64,000 bases of DNA from Bacteroidota bacterium (GTDB taxonomy: Bacteria > Bacteroidota > Bacteroidia > Cytophagales > Cyclobacteriaceae). Of this stretch, positions 34,093 to 42,498 are shown piece after piece (position 1 is the stretch's first letter; each line of letters starts with the position of its first letter). The DNA lies in assembly GCA_018266395.1 (NCBI GenBank), contig JAFEAM010000012.1, positions 1 through 64,000 on the forward strand, read 5' to 3'. Below the pieces are notes generated by a model that saw only the letters and a program-made list of their open reading frames with translations, ran no database searches and was not told the origin of the DNA. A program made the position numbers and the translations under genes.

Positions 34093-35127
34093 ATGAAAAT
34101 TCTTACTCACTGCCTGTTGATTTTCATAGTTCTCTTTGCAATGGGTTGTTCAAGGAAGGCAGAAAATTGCGTGTTTCAGCCCGACACTGGAAACATCAAG
34201 GTCGGTCTCTCCTTTGAATCGCTTGAGGATTCCTTACCTGCCATAAAAACCAAGTCGCAATTGGCAGGATTTTTTGCGCGTCATCCCGACATCCGCGATC
34301 TCTTCTTCAACAGGGGCGCCTATCCGGGCGATTCCACATTTATCAACAGGCTTTACAACCGGTTCACCAATCCGCATATCGATACGCTTTTGCTGGAAAC
34401 CCACCGCGTGTTTGGAAACGGCACTGAACTTAAGGAACAATTTGAGAGGGCCTTTGCCAATGTGAGGTATTACTACCCGGCGTTCACCATCCCGAAGATC
34501 AAGACGATCATTTCCGGACTTGAAACCGACCTTTATGTCAGCGACACGCTGATTATTGTGGGACTCGACTATTTCCTGGGCGCCGGTGCCAGATATAAAC
34601 CCAACACATACGAGTACATTCAGCGGCGTTATACAAAGGATTTTATTGTGCCGTCCGTCATGCTCCTGACAGGAATTGACTCAAGAATCAACCGAATTAA
34701 TCCTGATGACAAGACGACCCTGGCAGAAATAATTGCTTATGGCAAAGCCTATTATTTTACGAAGCATATGATTCCATGTGCACAGGATACTCTGCTAATT
34801 GGATATTCAGGGAGGGAAATGCGAGGATCAGAAAAGTATGAGTATCTGATTTGGTCAAGGTTCGTGGAGGATCAGGTATTGTTCTCAACCAGTCACCTGG
34901 TAAAACAAAAGTTTATCGCTGAAAGGCCAAAGACCATTGAGGTAGGTGAGGAATGTCCTGGCAGAATTGGTACCTGGGTTGGGTGGAGAATCATAAATAC
35001 ATACATGGAGAATCATCCGGAGACCACACTTCAGCAAATGATGCTGATGGACAACGCATCCAAAATCTTCAATGCGTCAGGCTATCGACCTCAGGTGGTG
35101 AAAGTCCCCGGCAAGACGAAGGATTAG
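34093..35127 (+). CDS. gldB: Gliding motility lipoprotein GldB
   Basis: GldB is a lipoprotein needed for gliding motility in Flavobacterium johnsoniae and is conserved in gliding Bacteroidota. The 344-residue protein has a lipobox (LFAMGC) ending the signal peptide MKILTHCLLIFIVLF. Family features are the SQLAGFFARHPDIRDLFFNR opening, FYYPAFTIPKI-like text (RYYYPAFTIPKIKTIISG), IVGLDYFLGAG and GTWVGWRIINTYMENHPETT. ATG 34093 is used; the ATG at 34009 adds no signal peptide. In other genomes I recall gldB near gldC; it stands alone here. Its TAG overlaps the stop of the convergent lipoprotein. Confidence 0.9.
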   Translation: MKILTHCLLIFIVLFAMGCSRKAENCVFQPDTGNIKVGLSFESLEDSLPAIKTKSQLAGFFARHPDIRDLFFNRGAYPGDSTFINRLYNRFTNPHIDTLLLETHRVFGNGTELKEQFERAFANVRYYYPAFTIPKIKTIISGLETDLYVSDTLIIVGLDYFLGAGARYKPNTYEYIQRRYTKDFIVPSVMLLTGIDSRINRINPDDKTTLAEIIAYGKAYYFTKHMIPCAQDTLLIGYSGREMRGSEKYEYLIWSRFVEDQVLFSTSHLVKQKFIAERPKTIEVGEECPGRIGTWVGWRIINTYMENHPETTLQQMMLMDNASKIFNASGYRPQVVKVPGKTKD

Positions 35128-35585
35128 TCCCGGTCCTCTCCTTCACATTTTTCTTCTACTACGGGATAGCCGGCCTTGAACTTATCACGGACCAGAAATC
35201 TGGGTTCGTCTTCTTCATAAAGCCACCAGCGTGTTACTCCTTTCATGGAATCAACCGGCTCAATATGGATGGGCCGGGCAGCTGCCCCTGTAACATAAAC
35301 TTCAATTCCCTCCAGACTGAATTTGCCCCCGGCTGAAGAAATCCGGTTGATCTTTTCTGCTGTTACTTCCTGACCCCATTCAATCAACAAGGTATCCCCT
35401 CTCCACGTTACGTTCATATTGCTTGCATTGCAAGGTTTGAATATGATCCACTTGCCATCCTGGTAAGTAAGCTGTTCCCAGGAGCCTCGGATATCAGACT
35501 CCGTGAGCTGCGGATTGTCCTTCTTGCTCCCGCAGGAAATCAACACGAAAACGCATCCTAAGAAAGAGATTGACAGTAGCTTCAT
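35124..35585 (-). CDS. Hypothetical lipoprotein
   Basis: A 153-residue protein with signal peptide MKLLSISFLGCVFVLISC and lipobox LISC. The mature part reads like a small beta-barrel or lipocalin-like domain: DIRGSWEQLTYQDGKWIIFK, then VTWRGDTLLIEWGQE. The family is not recognised. The ATG at 35585 gives a proper signal peptide; an ATG 60 bp upstream does not. Its TAA (read on the minus strand) overlaps the gldB TAG. Confidence 0.72.
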   Translation of the reverse strand: MKLLSISFLGCVFVLISCGSKKDNPQLTESDIRGSWEQLTYQDGKWIIFKPCNASNMNVTWRGDTLLIEWGQEVTAEKINRISSAGGKFSLEGIEVYVTGAAARPIHIEPVDSMKGVTRWWLYEEDEPRFLVRDKFKAGYPVVEEKCEGEDRD

Positions 35586-35634
35586 CCTTGCTTCAAATTC
35601 TGCTTTTAAAATAACAAACTCAAAAACATTACCA

Positions 35635-37299
35635 CTAGGACTCAAACACCCAATTTCCGCCTGTCATTGTCCTTTCTATCGGGATTGTAACCAGGGTGTC
35701 CGGATTTTCCTTGTATGGATCCCTTCCCAGGACAACCAGATCCGCAAGTTTGCCTACTTCGATCGATCCCTTGATTTTCTCTTCATAGGAAGCATAGGCT
35801 CCGTTTATTGTGCCGATACGTATCGCCTCGTCAACCGTAACCTTCTGATTCGGACCCCAACTCGTTCCTTTCATATCCTTGCGCGTTACGCTGGACTGCA
35901 ATGCCATCATGGGTTCGAATGGCCCGGGAGGATAGTCGGAAGCCTGCGTGGGACGAATCCCGGCATTTATGAAACTCCGAAGCGCAAACATATTGTTCAG
36001 ACGCTCGGCACCATATTCTTTCATTTTCTCACCATGATAATACACATAGGTTGAAAAGGGTGTTGGAATTGCACCCAGGGCCTTCATGCGTTTAAGTATG
36101 TCCTCATTCACCAAAGTGCAATGTTCGATCCTGAATCGCGGATCTTTGCGAGGTCTCTCCTTTTGAAGCTTTTCATAAAGACCCAGAACTATGCTGATGC
36201 CTACATCACCGTTTGCGTGAATGCCTATCTGCCAGTCGTTTTCGTGGGCTCTTTTAGCATAAGGATACAACTGCTCTTCAGTCATGACCACAATGCCATA
36301 ATCATTGGGCCTTCCAATATAAGGTTGCGACAATCTAGCCGTTCGCTCGGAGATGGAGCCATCACAGGTGGCTTTCATCCCACCGATCCTTACGAATTCA
36401 TTGCCCATCCCGGTGCGCACTCCTGCTGCAATCATTTGATCAATGAATCGATAGCCGATCATGGAGTAGACCCGCAAGCCGAGGTCGCCAGACTCATACG
36501 CATCCTGATAGGCCCGCAAAAATTCAGGGCTTCCATATGCGTCATGAACACTGGTGACGCCGGTCCTGGTCATCATTTTAGAAATGATCTTTACCCCTTC
36601 GCGCAAATCATCACGGGTATAGCCATGCGGGATCAACTTGTCGAAGACATCATTGGCGCTTTCGCTGATTTTCCCAGAATGTTTTCCTGTGGCAGGATCA
36701 CGGTCAAATCTTCCTCCCTGAGGGTCAGGTGTGTCTTCGGTGATCCCCGCCAATTTGAAGGCCAGGGAATTACCGTATTGTGTATGGCCTCCCCGATGCT
36801 GAACCAGCACGGGGTGATTTGGCGCCGCTTCATCCAAATCTTTCATGTTAAGAGTTCTTCCTTCTGCGGTCTTGGTGTCATCGAACTTAAATCCTTGTAT
36901 CCATTGCCCTTGAGGGGTGCGTGAAGCACGTTCACGTATGGCATCCTGAATTGCTTTGATCGAACGCAAGTCACAATCAATTGACCGCAGGTGTTGCAGA
37001 CCCGAACTCCCGGGATGAGAATGGGCATCGATGAATCCAGGAAGCACCGTCTTTCCGCCAAGGTCAATCTTACGGGTTTTGCCTGTGGCAAGAGCAAGGA
37101 TCTCTTCATTGGTCCCGACGGCTATGAAGCGTCCGTCTGTTATTGCAGCGGCCTGCGCCTTCGGGTTATTGTCATCCATGGTCGTGAATGCCCCATGGTG
37201 CAAAATCAACTGAGGTTCCTCCCTTGAGAATGATGAAAGAGAAAGAGCGGTCAGTGATCCAATGAACTGGCGGCGCGAAAGACTGGAAAGAGGAATCAT
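35635..37299 (-). CDS. Amidohydrolase family protein (YtcJ-like), exported
   Basis: A 554-residue metal-dependent hydrolase of the amidohydrolase-3/YtcJ group. The metal-binding HxH is in GKTVLPGFIDAHSHPG; further His occur in VQHRGGHTQYG, IGIHANGDVG and IEHCTLVN, and an Asp at QASDYPPGPF. The C-terminal composite sheet contains KLADLVVLGRDPYKENP. The N-terminus SRRQFIGSLTALSLSSFS has the twin-arginine pattern, so it may be exported folded by Tat. ATG 37299 is preferred to 37365 as the Tat motif follows directly. The substrate is unknown. Confidence 0.85.
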   Translation of the reverse strand: MIPLSSLSRRQFIGSLTALSLSSFSREEPQLILHHGAFTTMDDNNPKAQAAAITDGRFIAVGTNEEILALATGKTRKIDLGGKTVLPGFIDAHSHPGSSGLQHLRSIDCDLRSIKAIQDAIRERASRTPQGQWIQGFKFDDTKTAEGRTLNMKDLDEAAPNHPVLVQHRGGHTQYGNSLAFKLAGITEDTPDPQGGRFDRDPATGKHSGKISESANDVFDKLIPHGYTRDDLREGVKIISKMMTRTGVTSVHDAYGSPEFLRAYQDAYESGDLGLRVYSMIGYRFIDQMIAAGVRTGMGNEFVRIGGMKATCDGSISERTARLSQPYIGRPNDYGIVVMTEEQLYPYAKRAHENDWQIGIHANGDVGISIVLGLYEKLQKERPRKDPRFRIEHCTLVNEDILKRMKALGAIPTPFSTYVYYHGEKMKEYGAERLNNMFALRSFINAGIRPTQASDYPPGPFEPMMALQSSVTRKDMKGTSWGPNQKVTVDEAIRIGTINGAYASYEEKIKGSIEVGKLADLVVLGRDPYKENPDTLVTIPIERTMTGGNWVFES

Positions 37300-37415
37300 G
37301 GCTTTTAGGTTAACGCACCTTAATGTAGATAAATTCGGAGTTTTTCGCTCAACCGCCTGCCACAACTCTTCTTCCGATTCATCTGCTGACTTTTTAACTT
37401 ACCAAAAATAACCAC

Positions 37416-38603
37416 ATGAGTCCCTCGGTTTTCATCCGTCTCTCTGTCATGATGCTGCTCCAGTATTTCATCTGGGGTGCCTGGTACGTCACCATGGGTA
37501 CCTACATGTCAACCTTTCTGCAATCAAACGGTGTACAGATTGGAGCAGCCTACAGCGCGCTGGCCATTGCCACTATGATATCGCCCTTTTTTGTGGGCAT
37601 GGTGGCGGACCGGTTTTTCGAGGCACAACGAATTATGGGAACGTTGCACATGCTGGGCGCCCTGTTGCTGTTTGCCGCCACGGTTGTCACCGATAATACT
37701 GCCTTCTACTGGGTAATTCTTTTTTACTCGTTGCTGTATATGCCCACGATAGCATTGAGCAACAGCATAGCCTTCCATCAGATGAGCGATCCCGGCAAGC
37801 AGTTTCCATGGATACGTGTCTTCGGAACCATCGGCTGGATTTGTGCAGGTGCATTCATCACACTTCTTGGAATAGAGAAAACACCATCAACATTTTATCT
37901 GGCAATTGCAGGCTCGGCATCATTGGGTCTTCTGAGTTTCATGCTCCCCGGCACGCCACCCAAGGGGCAGTCTTCAGAGTCTGCAATCGGGACGGAAGCA
38001 CTCGTGCTGCTGAAGGACGCTCCATACCGTGTTTTCTTTGTTGCTGCCATTCTGGTCTGTATCCCCCTTTCATTCTATTACGGTTTCGCCAACGTCTTCC
38101 TGAATGACCTGGGGATGGAGGGAACTGCAGCCAAAATGACAATGGGTCAGGTTTCAGAGGCGGTATTCATCCTGGCCATCCCCTTCCTGTTCAATAGAAT
38201 CGGTGTAAAGAATATGCTGCTTATGGGCATGACGGCATGGATTCTGAGATACATCTGCTTCGCCTACGGCAATCTCGAATCCGCTTCCTGGATGCTGTAT
38301 GCCGGTATTATTCTCCATGGCATTTGTTATGACTTCTTTTTTGTCACAGGCTACATGTACACCGAGAAGAAGGCCGGCGAAAAGATTAAAAATGCCGCGC
38401 AAGGACTTTTCACTTTTGCGACCTACGGGTTGGGCATGTTTATAGGTACCTGGTCTTCGGGTTTCGTTACAGACTACTACACCATCGATGGTGCTCATCA
38501 CTGGAAAGAAATCTGGTTTGTGCCTGCCTATATTGCCCTCGCTGTGATCGTATACTTCCTTACTTTCTTCAAGGAAAAAAGAGAAATACAAATCGCCAAT
38601 TAA
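37416..38603 (+). CDS. MFS transporter, nucleoside:H+ symporter-like
   Basis: A 395-residue transporter with about 12 transmembrane helices. The opening LSVMMLLQYFIWGAWYVTMG and SPFFVGMVADRFF (a motif-A-like loop) resemble NupG/XapB-type nucleoside permeases. Later helices include LGLLSFMLPG, FILAIPFLFNRIG and ILHGICYDFFFVTGYMY. It is followed after 23 bp by an oxidoreductase gene, so the two probably act together on an imported sugar or nucleoside. The specificity is inferred only from the family. Confidence 0.85.
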   Translation: MSPSVFIRLSVMMLLQYFIWGAWYVTMGTYMSTFLQSNGVQIGAAYSALAIATMISPFFVGMVADRFFEAQRIMGTLHMLGALLLFAATVVTDNTAFYWVILFYSLLYMPTIALSNSIAFHQMSDPGKQFPWIRVFGTIGWICAGAFITLLGIEKTPSTFYLAIAGSASLGLLSFMLPGTPPKGQSSESAIGTEALVLLKDAPYRVFFVAAILVCIPLSFYYGFANVFLNDLGMEGTAAKMTMGQVSEAVFILAIPFLFNRIGVKNMLLMGMTAWILRYICFAYGNLESASWMLYAGIILHGICYDFFFVTGYMYTEKKAGEKIKNAAQGLFTFATYGLGMFIGTWSSGFVTDYYTIDGAHHWKEIWFVPAYIALAVIVYFLTFFKEKREIQIAN

Positions 38604-38626
38604 CGCTTTAATACAATTCCACTTCT

Positions 38627-39817
38627 ATGAATATCTCCATGCTAGGTTCCGGCTTTATCGGCCGTTTTTATGCCGACTCTCTACAGGGCTATCGCAGCAA
38701 GGACAAGATTGTCAGCATCTATTCACGCAGGGAAGAGAGCGCAAAAACATTTGCAGTGGACTATATGGTGGCACACTGGACCACTAAAATGGAAGAGGCT
38801 ATTGCGAGACCGGAGGTGGAAGTGGTCTGTATTTCGCTTCCCAACAATCTGCATGAAGAAGCGGTGATGCTTTGTTGCAAGCATAACAAAGCAGTAGTCT
38901 GTACCAAGCCGCTTGGAAGAAATGCAGCAGAAGCGAAGCGGATGATGGACGCTGTGGAGAAGGCTGGAATTTTCAATGGGTATCTGGAAGACCTGGTCTA
39001 CACACCGAAATTCATCAAGGCCTATGAAAGTGTAAAAAATGGTGCGCTGGGCCGGATTCTGTGGGCCAAATCAAGGGAGACTCACCCTGGTCCTCACAGC
39101 GATTGGTTCTGGGATATAGAACAGGCCGGAGGCGGAGCCATTCTCGATTTAGGCTGCCACTGCGTTGAGATTGCGCGTACTTATATAGGGAAAGACATCA
39201 AACCGGTTGAGGTCATGTGTTGGGCCGATACCCAGGTGAAACCCATTGATGCGGAAGATCATGCCATCGGGCTGGTGAAGTATGAGAATGGCTCCATCGG
39301 ACAGTTTGAAGTGAGCTGGACTTTCCGCGGAGGCCTCGATCTTCGTGATGAGGTGATGGGAACTGAAGGAACCATCTGGGTGAACGGATTCCTTCGCACC
39401 GGTTTTGACATGTTCACCAGTGGCAAAGGAGCCAACTATGTGGCTGAGAAGGCAGAAAGCAACAGCGGCTGGATTTTTCCCGTTGGTGATGAACTCAATG
39501 AATTGGGATATAATCACATGTTCATGGACATGTTTAACTCCATGGAGCAGAAGAAGGCCCCAAGAGAAACTTTTTACGACGGCTATGTGGTAAATGCTGT
39601 GCTGGATGCTGCTTATCGATCAGCCAAATCCAAACTTTGGGAGCCAGTAAAACTTGAAGTGTGGAGGGGCAGAACAGGAGTCACCAAGGATAGCCATCTT
39701 GAGTCTTATGACGCCGAACATTACCTTGTCAAGGAGGAGGTCACGCATTACGGCGCCAAGAAAGTCATTCTCAAAAACAAGAAGACCGGAAAGATCTCCG
39801 AGAAGGTGTTCTCATGA
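38627..39817 (+). CDS. Gfo/Idh/MocA family oxidoreductase
   Basis: A 396-residue NAD(P)-dependent sugar dehydrogenase-type protein. The N-terminal Rossmann motif MNISMLGSGFIGRFY and the CTKPLGRNAAEAKRMMD segment (the family's EKP loop, here TKP) are followed by the C-terminal alpha/beta domain with AGGGAILDLGCHCVEIARTY, whose Asp and His are the usual catalytic pair. The length and the late tail (VTHYGAKKVILKNKKTGKIS) are longer than many members. It is paired with the MFS gene 23 bp upstream. The substrate is unknown. Confidence 0.9.
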   Translation: MNISMLGSGFIGRFYADSLQGYRSKDKIVSIYSRREESAKTFAVDYMVAHWTTKMEEAIARPEVEVVCISLPNNLHEEAVMLCCKHNKAVVCTKPLGRNAAEAKRMMDAVEKAGIFNGYLEDLVYTPKFIKAYESVKNGALGRILWAKSRETHPGPHSDWFWDIEQAGGGAILDLGCHCVEIARTYIGKDIKPVEVMCWADTQVKPIDAEDHAIGLVKYENGSIGQFEVSWTFRGGLDLRDEVMGTEGTIWVNGFLRTGFDMFTSGKGANYVAEKAESNSGWIFPVGDELNELGYNHMFMDMFNSMEQKKAPRETFYDGYVVNAVLDAAYRSAKSKLWEPVKLEVWRGRTGVTKDSHLESYDAEHYLVKEEVTHYGAKKVILKNKKTGKISEKVFS

Positions 39818-39820
39818 CAG

Positions 39821-41032
39821 TCACGCCTTAGCCTCGAAGAGCTCAACGAATTGTTGGCCCAGCTTCGTTCTTGAGTACTTCAATTCCGCCAGTCTTCTTG
39901 CCGCAATCTGATACTTTCGCAAAAGTGCGACATTCCTGACCACGGGCGCCATTCTGGAGGCAAATTCCGAGGCACGATACGGATCCAGGGCTATACCGCA
40001 GGAGTTTTCCAGAACTTCTCGTTCCATCCAGCCACGAACATTCAGAATAATCATTTTGCCTGCTGCCAATCCGTCAAAGAATTTATGTGGCGATCCAGTT
40101 TCCAGGATAGGAACATTTTTGTAGCAGATGAATACGGCATCGGTGGTGTCCATGATCCGCTTAACCCCGTCCCGGTTTGTAAAGGGAAGAAAAGTAATAT
40201 TATCGAGGTTGAGATCTTTTGATGTAGACTTAAGCATTTCAAGAACAGCTCCGTCGCCGCAAAGCAGAAAATGAACCTGAAGTTTTGCATTGCGTGAAAC
40301 GTTGGCACACTCCAGCAGGTATTCAAGGCCATTGGCCACGCCCATCGCTCCGATATATGCGATGACAAGTTTGTTGTCCCACCCGGATACCTCAGTTTTT
40401 GGCAGCAGTTGGAAAAATTCACAATCTGAAAAATTTGTGATGACCTCTACCCTTTGGTCCGGCACTTTGGATCGAATGGCATCTGCGATGGGTGAAGAAA
40501 GGGCCACCACGGCTTCTGCATCGCGGTAGATTGCCCGCTCCATCTGGTAGAGTAAGGTTTTGGCTACCGGGTTTCTGATGATCCCCATCTGAATGGGAGC
40601 ATCCGGCCATAAGTCGCCAACCTCAAAAAAATACGGAATGTCGTACCAAAAAAGGATCCATTTTGCCGCTGTCCCAACCGTTAATGGGGCAGAAATGGCG
40701 TAGCAGTAGTCAAGCCGACCAATCTTTCTTACCAGAAGGAAGGATGCAACTGCAAAATGCAGGTAGGCCGCTATCCTGCGATAAAAGCCGAACCGGTTAT
40801 CGTAGGGAATATCAAGATAATGGATGGCAATCCCTTCATAGGATGTTCTGCTCTCTCCTTGATTGCTTGTGGTGATAACAACTACCTCGTGGCCCGCATT
40901 TTTCAGTGCTGTTGCCAGGTAATAAGAACGAAGGGGACCACCGGATTCAGGGGTATTGAAGAACTGATGAAGTATGAGTATTCTCACTGGCGCAAAGAAA
41001 GTGAAACCTTCTTTGCCGCCATACAGCCTCAA
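39821..41032 (-). CDS. Glycosyltransferase family 4 protein
   Basis: A 403-residue GT4/WcaI-like protein. The N-terminal domain has RILILHQFFNTPESGGPLRS and YYLATALKNAGHEVVVIT; the C-terminal domain has LVIAYIGAMGVANGLEYLLE and the nucleotide-sugar binding EXE-like region ILETGSPHKFFDGLAAGKMI. It likely transfers a sugar to a lipid or polysaccharide. The start may be the ATG at 41032 or a GTG at 40987 directly before RILILHQFF, which is where related proteins begin. It follows the sigma-factor unit by about 40 bp on the same strand, but is only loosely linked to it. Confidence 0.88.
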   Translation of the reverse strand: MRLYGGKEGFTFFAPVRILILHQFFNTPESGGPLRSYYLATALKNAGHEVVVITTSNQGESRTSYEGIAIHYLDIPYDNRFGFYRRIAAYLHFAVASFLLVRKIGRLDYCYAISAPLTVGTAAKWILFWYDIPYFFEVGDLWPDAPIQMGIIRNPVAKTLLYQMERAIYRDAEAVVALSSPIADAIRSKVPDQRVEVITNFSDCEFFQLLPKTEVSGWDNKLVIAYIGAMGVANGLEYLLECANVSRNAKLQVHFLLCGDGAVLEMLKSTSKDLNLDNITFLPFTNRDGVKRIMDTTDAVFICYKNVPILETGSPHKFFDGLAAGKMIILNVRGWMEREVLENSCGIALDPYRASEFASRMAPVVRNVALLRKYQIAARRLAELKYSRTKLGQQFVELFEAKA

Positions 41033-41071
41033 CTAAATGCTTTACAAATCACTTCAGGTCAAGCCATGCGG

Positions 41072-41308
41072 CTATTGCTTTACTTCCAGTCCTCTCGCGT
41101 ATTGGAGGATGTTGTTGATGGCCCGTTCCGATGGCTGCAGTTCGGCCTTCTTCAGGTCTTTATGCGCCAGAATCAACTGACGGTAAGCTAGCTGCAATTC
41201 CGGATCGAGAGAAAGTACACGACTAATTTCCTTCGTCTCCTCCTCCGTGGTCTCGTGGTAGATATACCTTATCAGATCGTTTTGGGTAAAAGTTTTGGTC
41301 ATAGGCAT
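41072..41308 (-). CDS. Small hypothetical protein overlapping the sigma-factor gene
   Basis: A 78-residue soluble, helical, charged protein (FTQNDLIRYIYHETTEEETK, LDPELQLAYRQLILAHKDLK). Its first 86 bp overlap the end of the upstream sigma-factor gene in another frame. Two start ATGs lie 6 bp apart. Position and size suggest an anti-sigma-like or regulatory partner, yet there is no membrane segment and no zinc motif. I recall similar small genes behind sigma factors in Cytophagales. The function is unknown. Confidence 0.75.
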   Translation of the reverse strand: MPMTKTFTQNDLIRYIYHETTEEETKEISRVLSLDPELQLAYRQLILAHKDLKKAELQPSERAINNILQYARGLEVKQ

Positions 41309-41876
41309 ATTGGGTTTTAATCATTTTCTTTCTCAGGTTGATCAATGCATATCGCATGCGCCCGAGGGCCGTGTTGATACTGACACCTGTGCGATCAGCA
41401 ATTTCCTGGAAGCTCATGTCCATATAGTGTCGCATGATCAGCACCTGCTTTTGTTCGGCAGGCAGTTCCTTGATCAAATCGCGCAGCCTGACCTGAGTCT
41501 CCTGGGCAATCCTGGTCGACTCCGCGGAGTCTTCAGAAAAGGCCATAGAGTTGAAGACCAGGCTTCCGTCCTCCAGCACAATTTCGGGGTATCGCTTGCT
41601 TCGGCGGAATGAGTCAATGGCCAGATTATGCGCGATTCGGCTAATCCATGGAAGAAATTTCCCTTCTTCATTATACCGCCCACTTTTGATGGTGTTTACG
41701 GCTTTTATGAAGGTTTCCTGCAGAAGATCTTCCGCTTTGTACCGGTCCTTTACGATTAGGTAAATGGCCGTGTAGATACGCGATTTGTGACGGTGTAGGA
41801 GCACTTCAAAAGCCTCTTCGTTACCTTGTTGATAAAGCGACACCAATTGGCTGTCGCAACATCTGCTTTCTATCAT
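41223..41876 (-). CDS. RNA polymerase sigma factor (sigma-70 family, ECF group)
   Basis: A 217-residue sigma factor. Region 2 has EEAFEVLLHRHKSRIYTAIY and DLLQETFIKAVNTIKSGRYN followed by FLPWISRIAHNLAIDSFRRS; region 4 has LPAEQKQVLIMRHYMDMSFQ and EIADRTGVSINTALGRMRYA. It has an extra C-terminal tail of about 30 residues (YDQNFYPKRSDKVYLPRDHG) that is encoded in the 86 bp shared with the next gene. The tail is probably not needed for promoter binding, so the overlap may serve translational coupling. It is distinct from the ECF sigma factor at 23317. Confidence 0.92.
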   Translation of the reverse strand: MIESRCCDSQLVSLYQQGNEEAFEVLLHRHKSRIYTAIYLIVKDRYKAEDLLQETFIKAVNTIKSGRYNEEGKFLPWISRIAHNLAIDSFRRSKRYPEIVLEDGSLVFNSMAFSEDSAESTRIAQETQVRLRDLIKELPAEQKQVLIMRHYMDMSFQEIADRTGVSINTALGRMRYALINLRKKMIKTQYAYDQNFYPKRSDKVYLPRDHGGGDEGN

Positions 41877-42008
41877 TCTGTCTCACATTTAGGTAACGTA
41901 GAAGTGTCTTTCGATAGTGTATGCAGGTTTGGTTAATTGACTGGTTAAGGATGAAAAGATATAAAATTGGTCTAAATCCCCAAAAAATCTTAAGAAAAAT
42001 CTTGCCTC

Positions 42009-42051
42009 CTATGCAATTTCTTGTCCTATTTGTCACAAATTTTTTGCATAG
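42009..42051. promoter_or_regulatory. Inverted repeat CTATGCAA-N27-TTGCATAG
   Basis: The 8-bp arms at 42009-42016 and 42044-42051 are perfect inverted copies separated by 27 bp, just before the ATG at 42060. They lie in the 183-bp gap (41877-42059) between the divergent sigma factor and the acidic-tailed protein; I see no RNA gene or clear promoter in the rest of it. They could be a pair of regulator half-sites or the ends of a weak hairpin. Confidence 0.3.
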
Positions 42052-42059
42052 TAATAATC

Positions 42060-42437
42060 ATGCCCGTCAGTAAGAAAAAAGTGATCAAGAGCCTGGAAAG
42101 CCTTTCTGAGGAGTTGAAGGAGTTGATGAAGAAACAGTATCCTCTGGGATATGAAAACAGCATCACCCGGATCAGTAATGCCAAAAAGGAGTCCATTTTT
42201 GTTTTCCCCCTGGAGACTGATGAGGCAACCTACCTTGTCAAACTGCCCGCCACACGCAACAGTGAAGGTGAATATGATATTGAGTCCAAACCCAAGGAAG
42301 AGGAGTTTGATGAAGGAAATAAAGAAGAGGATGATTTTGGCTCCAATGATGATTTTGAGGGCAGTGACTATGATGAAGAAGGCGAGGGCGGCAGTCGGAG
42401 CAAAGATCCAAGTTATGAGCCCGATTTTGACAATTGA
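42060..42437 (+). CDS. Conserved protein with an acidic C-terminal tail
   Basis: A 125-residue protein with an N-terminal folded part (MPVSKKKVIKSLESLSEELK, then SITRISNAKKESIFVFPLET and YLVKLPATRNSEGEYD). A highly acidic, glycine- and serine-rich tail follows (about residues 75-125, EEEFDEGNKEEDDFGSNDDF). The tail is expected to be disordered, like those that interact with nucleic-acid-binding or ribosomal proteins. The family is not recognised by name. It precedes uvrA but is separated from it by a terminator. The ATG at 42060 is chosen because it avoids a hydrophobic extension from an earlier codon at 42021. Confidence 0.72.
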   Translation: MPVSKKKVIKSLESLSEELKELMKKQYPLGYENSITRISNAKKESIFVFPLETDEATYLVKLPATRNSEGEYDIESKPKEEEFDEGNKEEDDFGSNDDFEGSDYDEEGEGGSRSKDPSYEPDFDN

Positions 42438-42461
42438 TCCCGGAAAAATATGAACCGACGG

Positions 42462-42493
42462 AACACCATCTGAAAGGGTGGTGTTTTTGTTTC
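42462..42493 (+). terminator. Intrinsic terminator before uvrA
   Basis: AACACCA-tc-tgaaag-gg-TGGTGTT is followed by TTTTGTTTC. It ends transcription of the acidic-tailed protein gene and covers the first possible uvrA start (42478), which is therefore unlikely. Confidence 0.75.
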
Positions 42494-42498
42494 AATAC

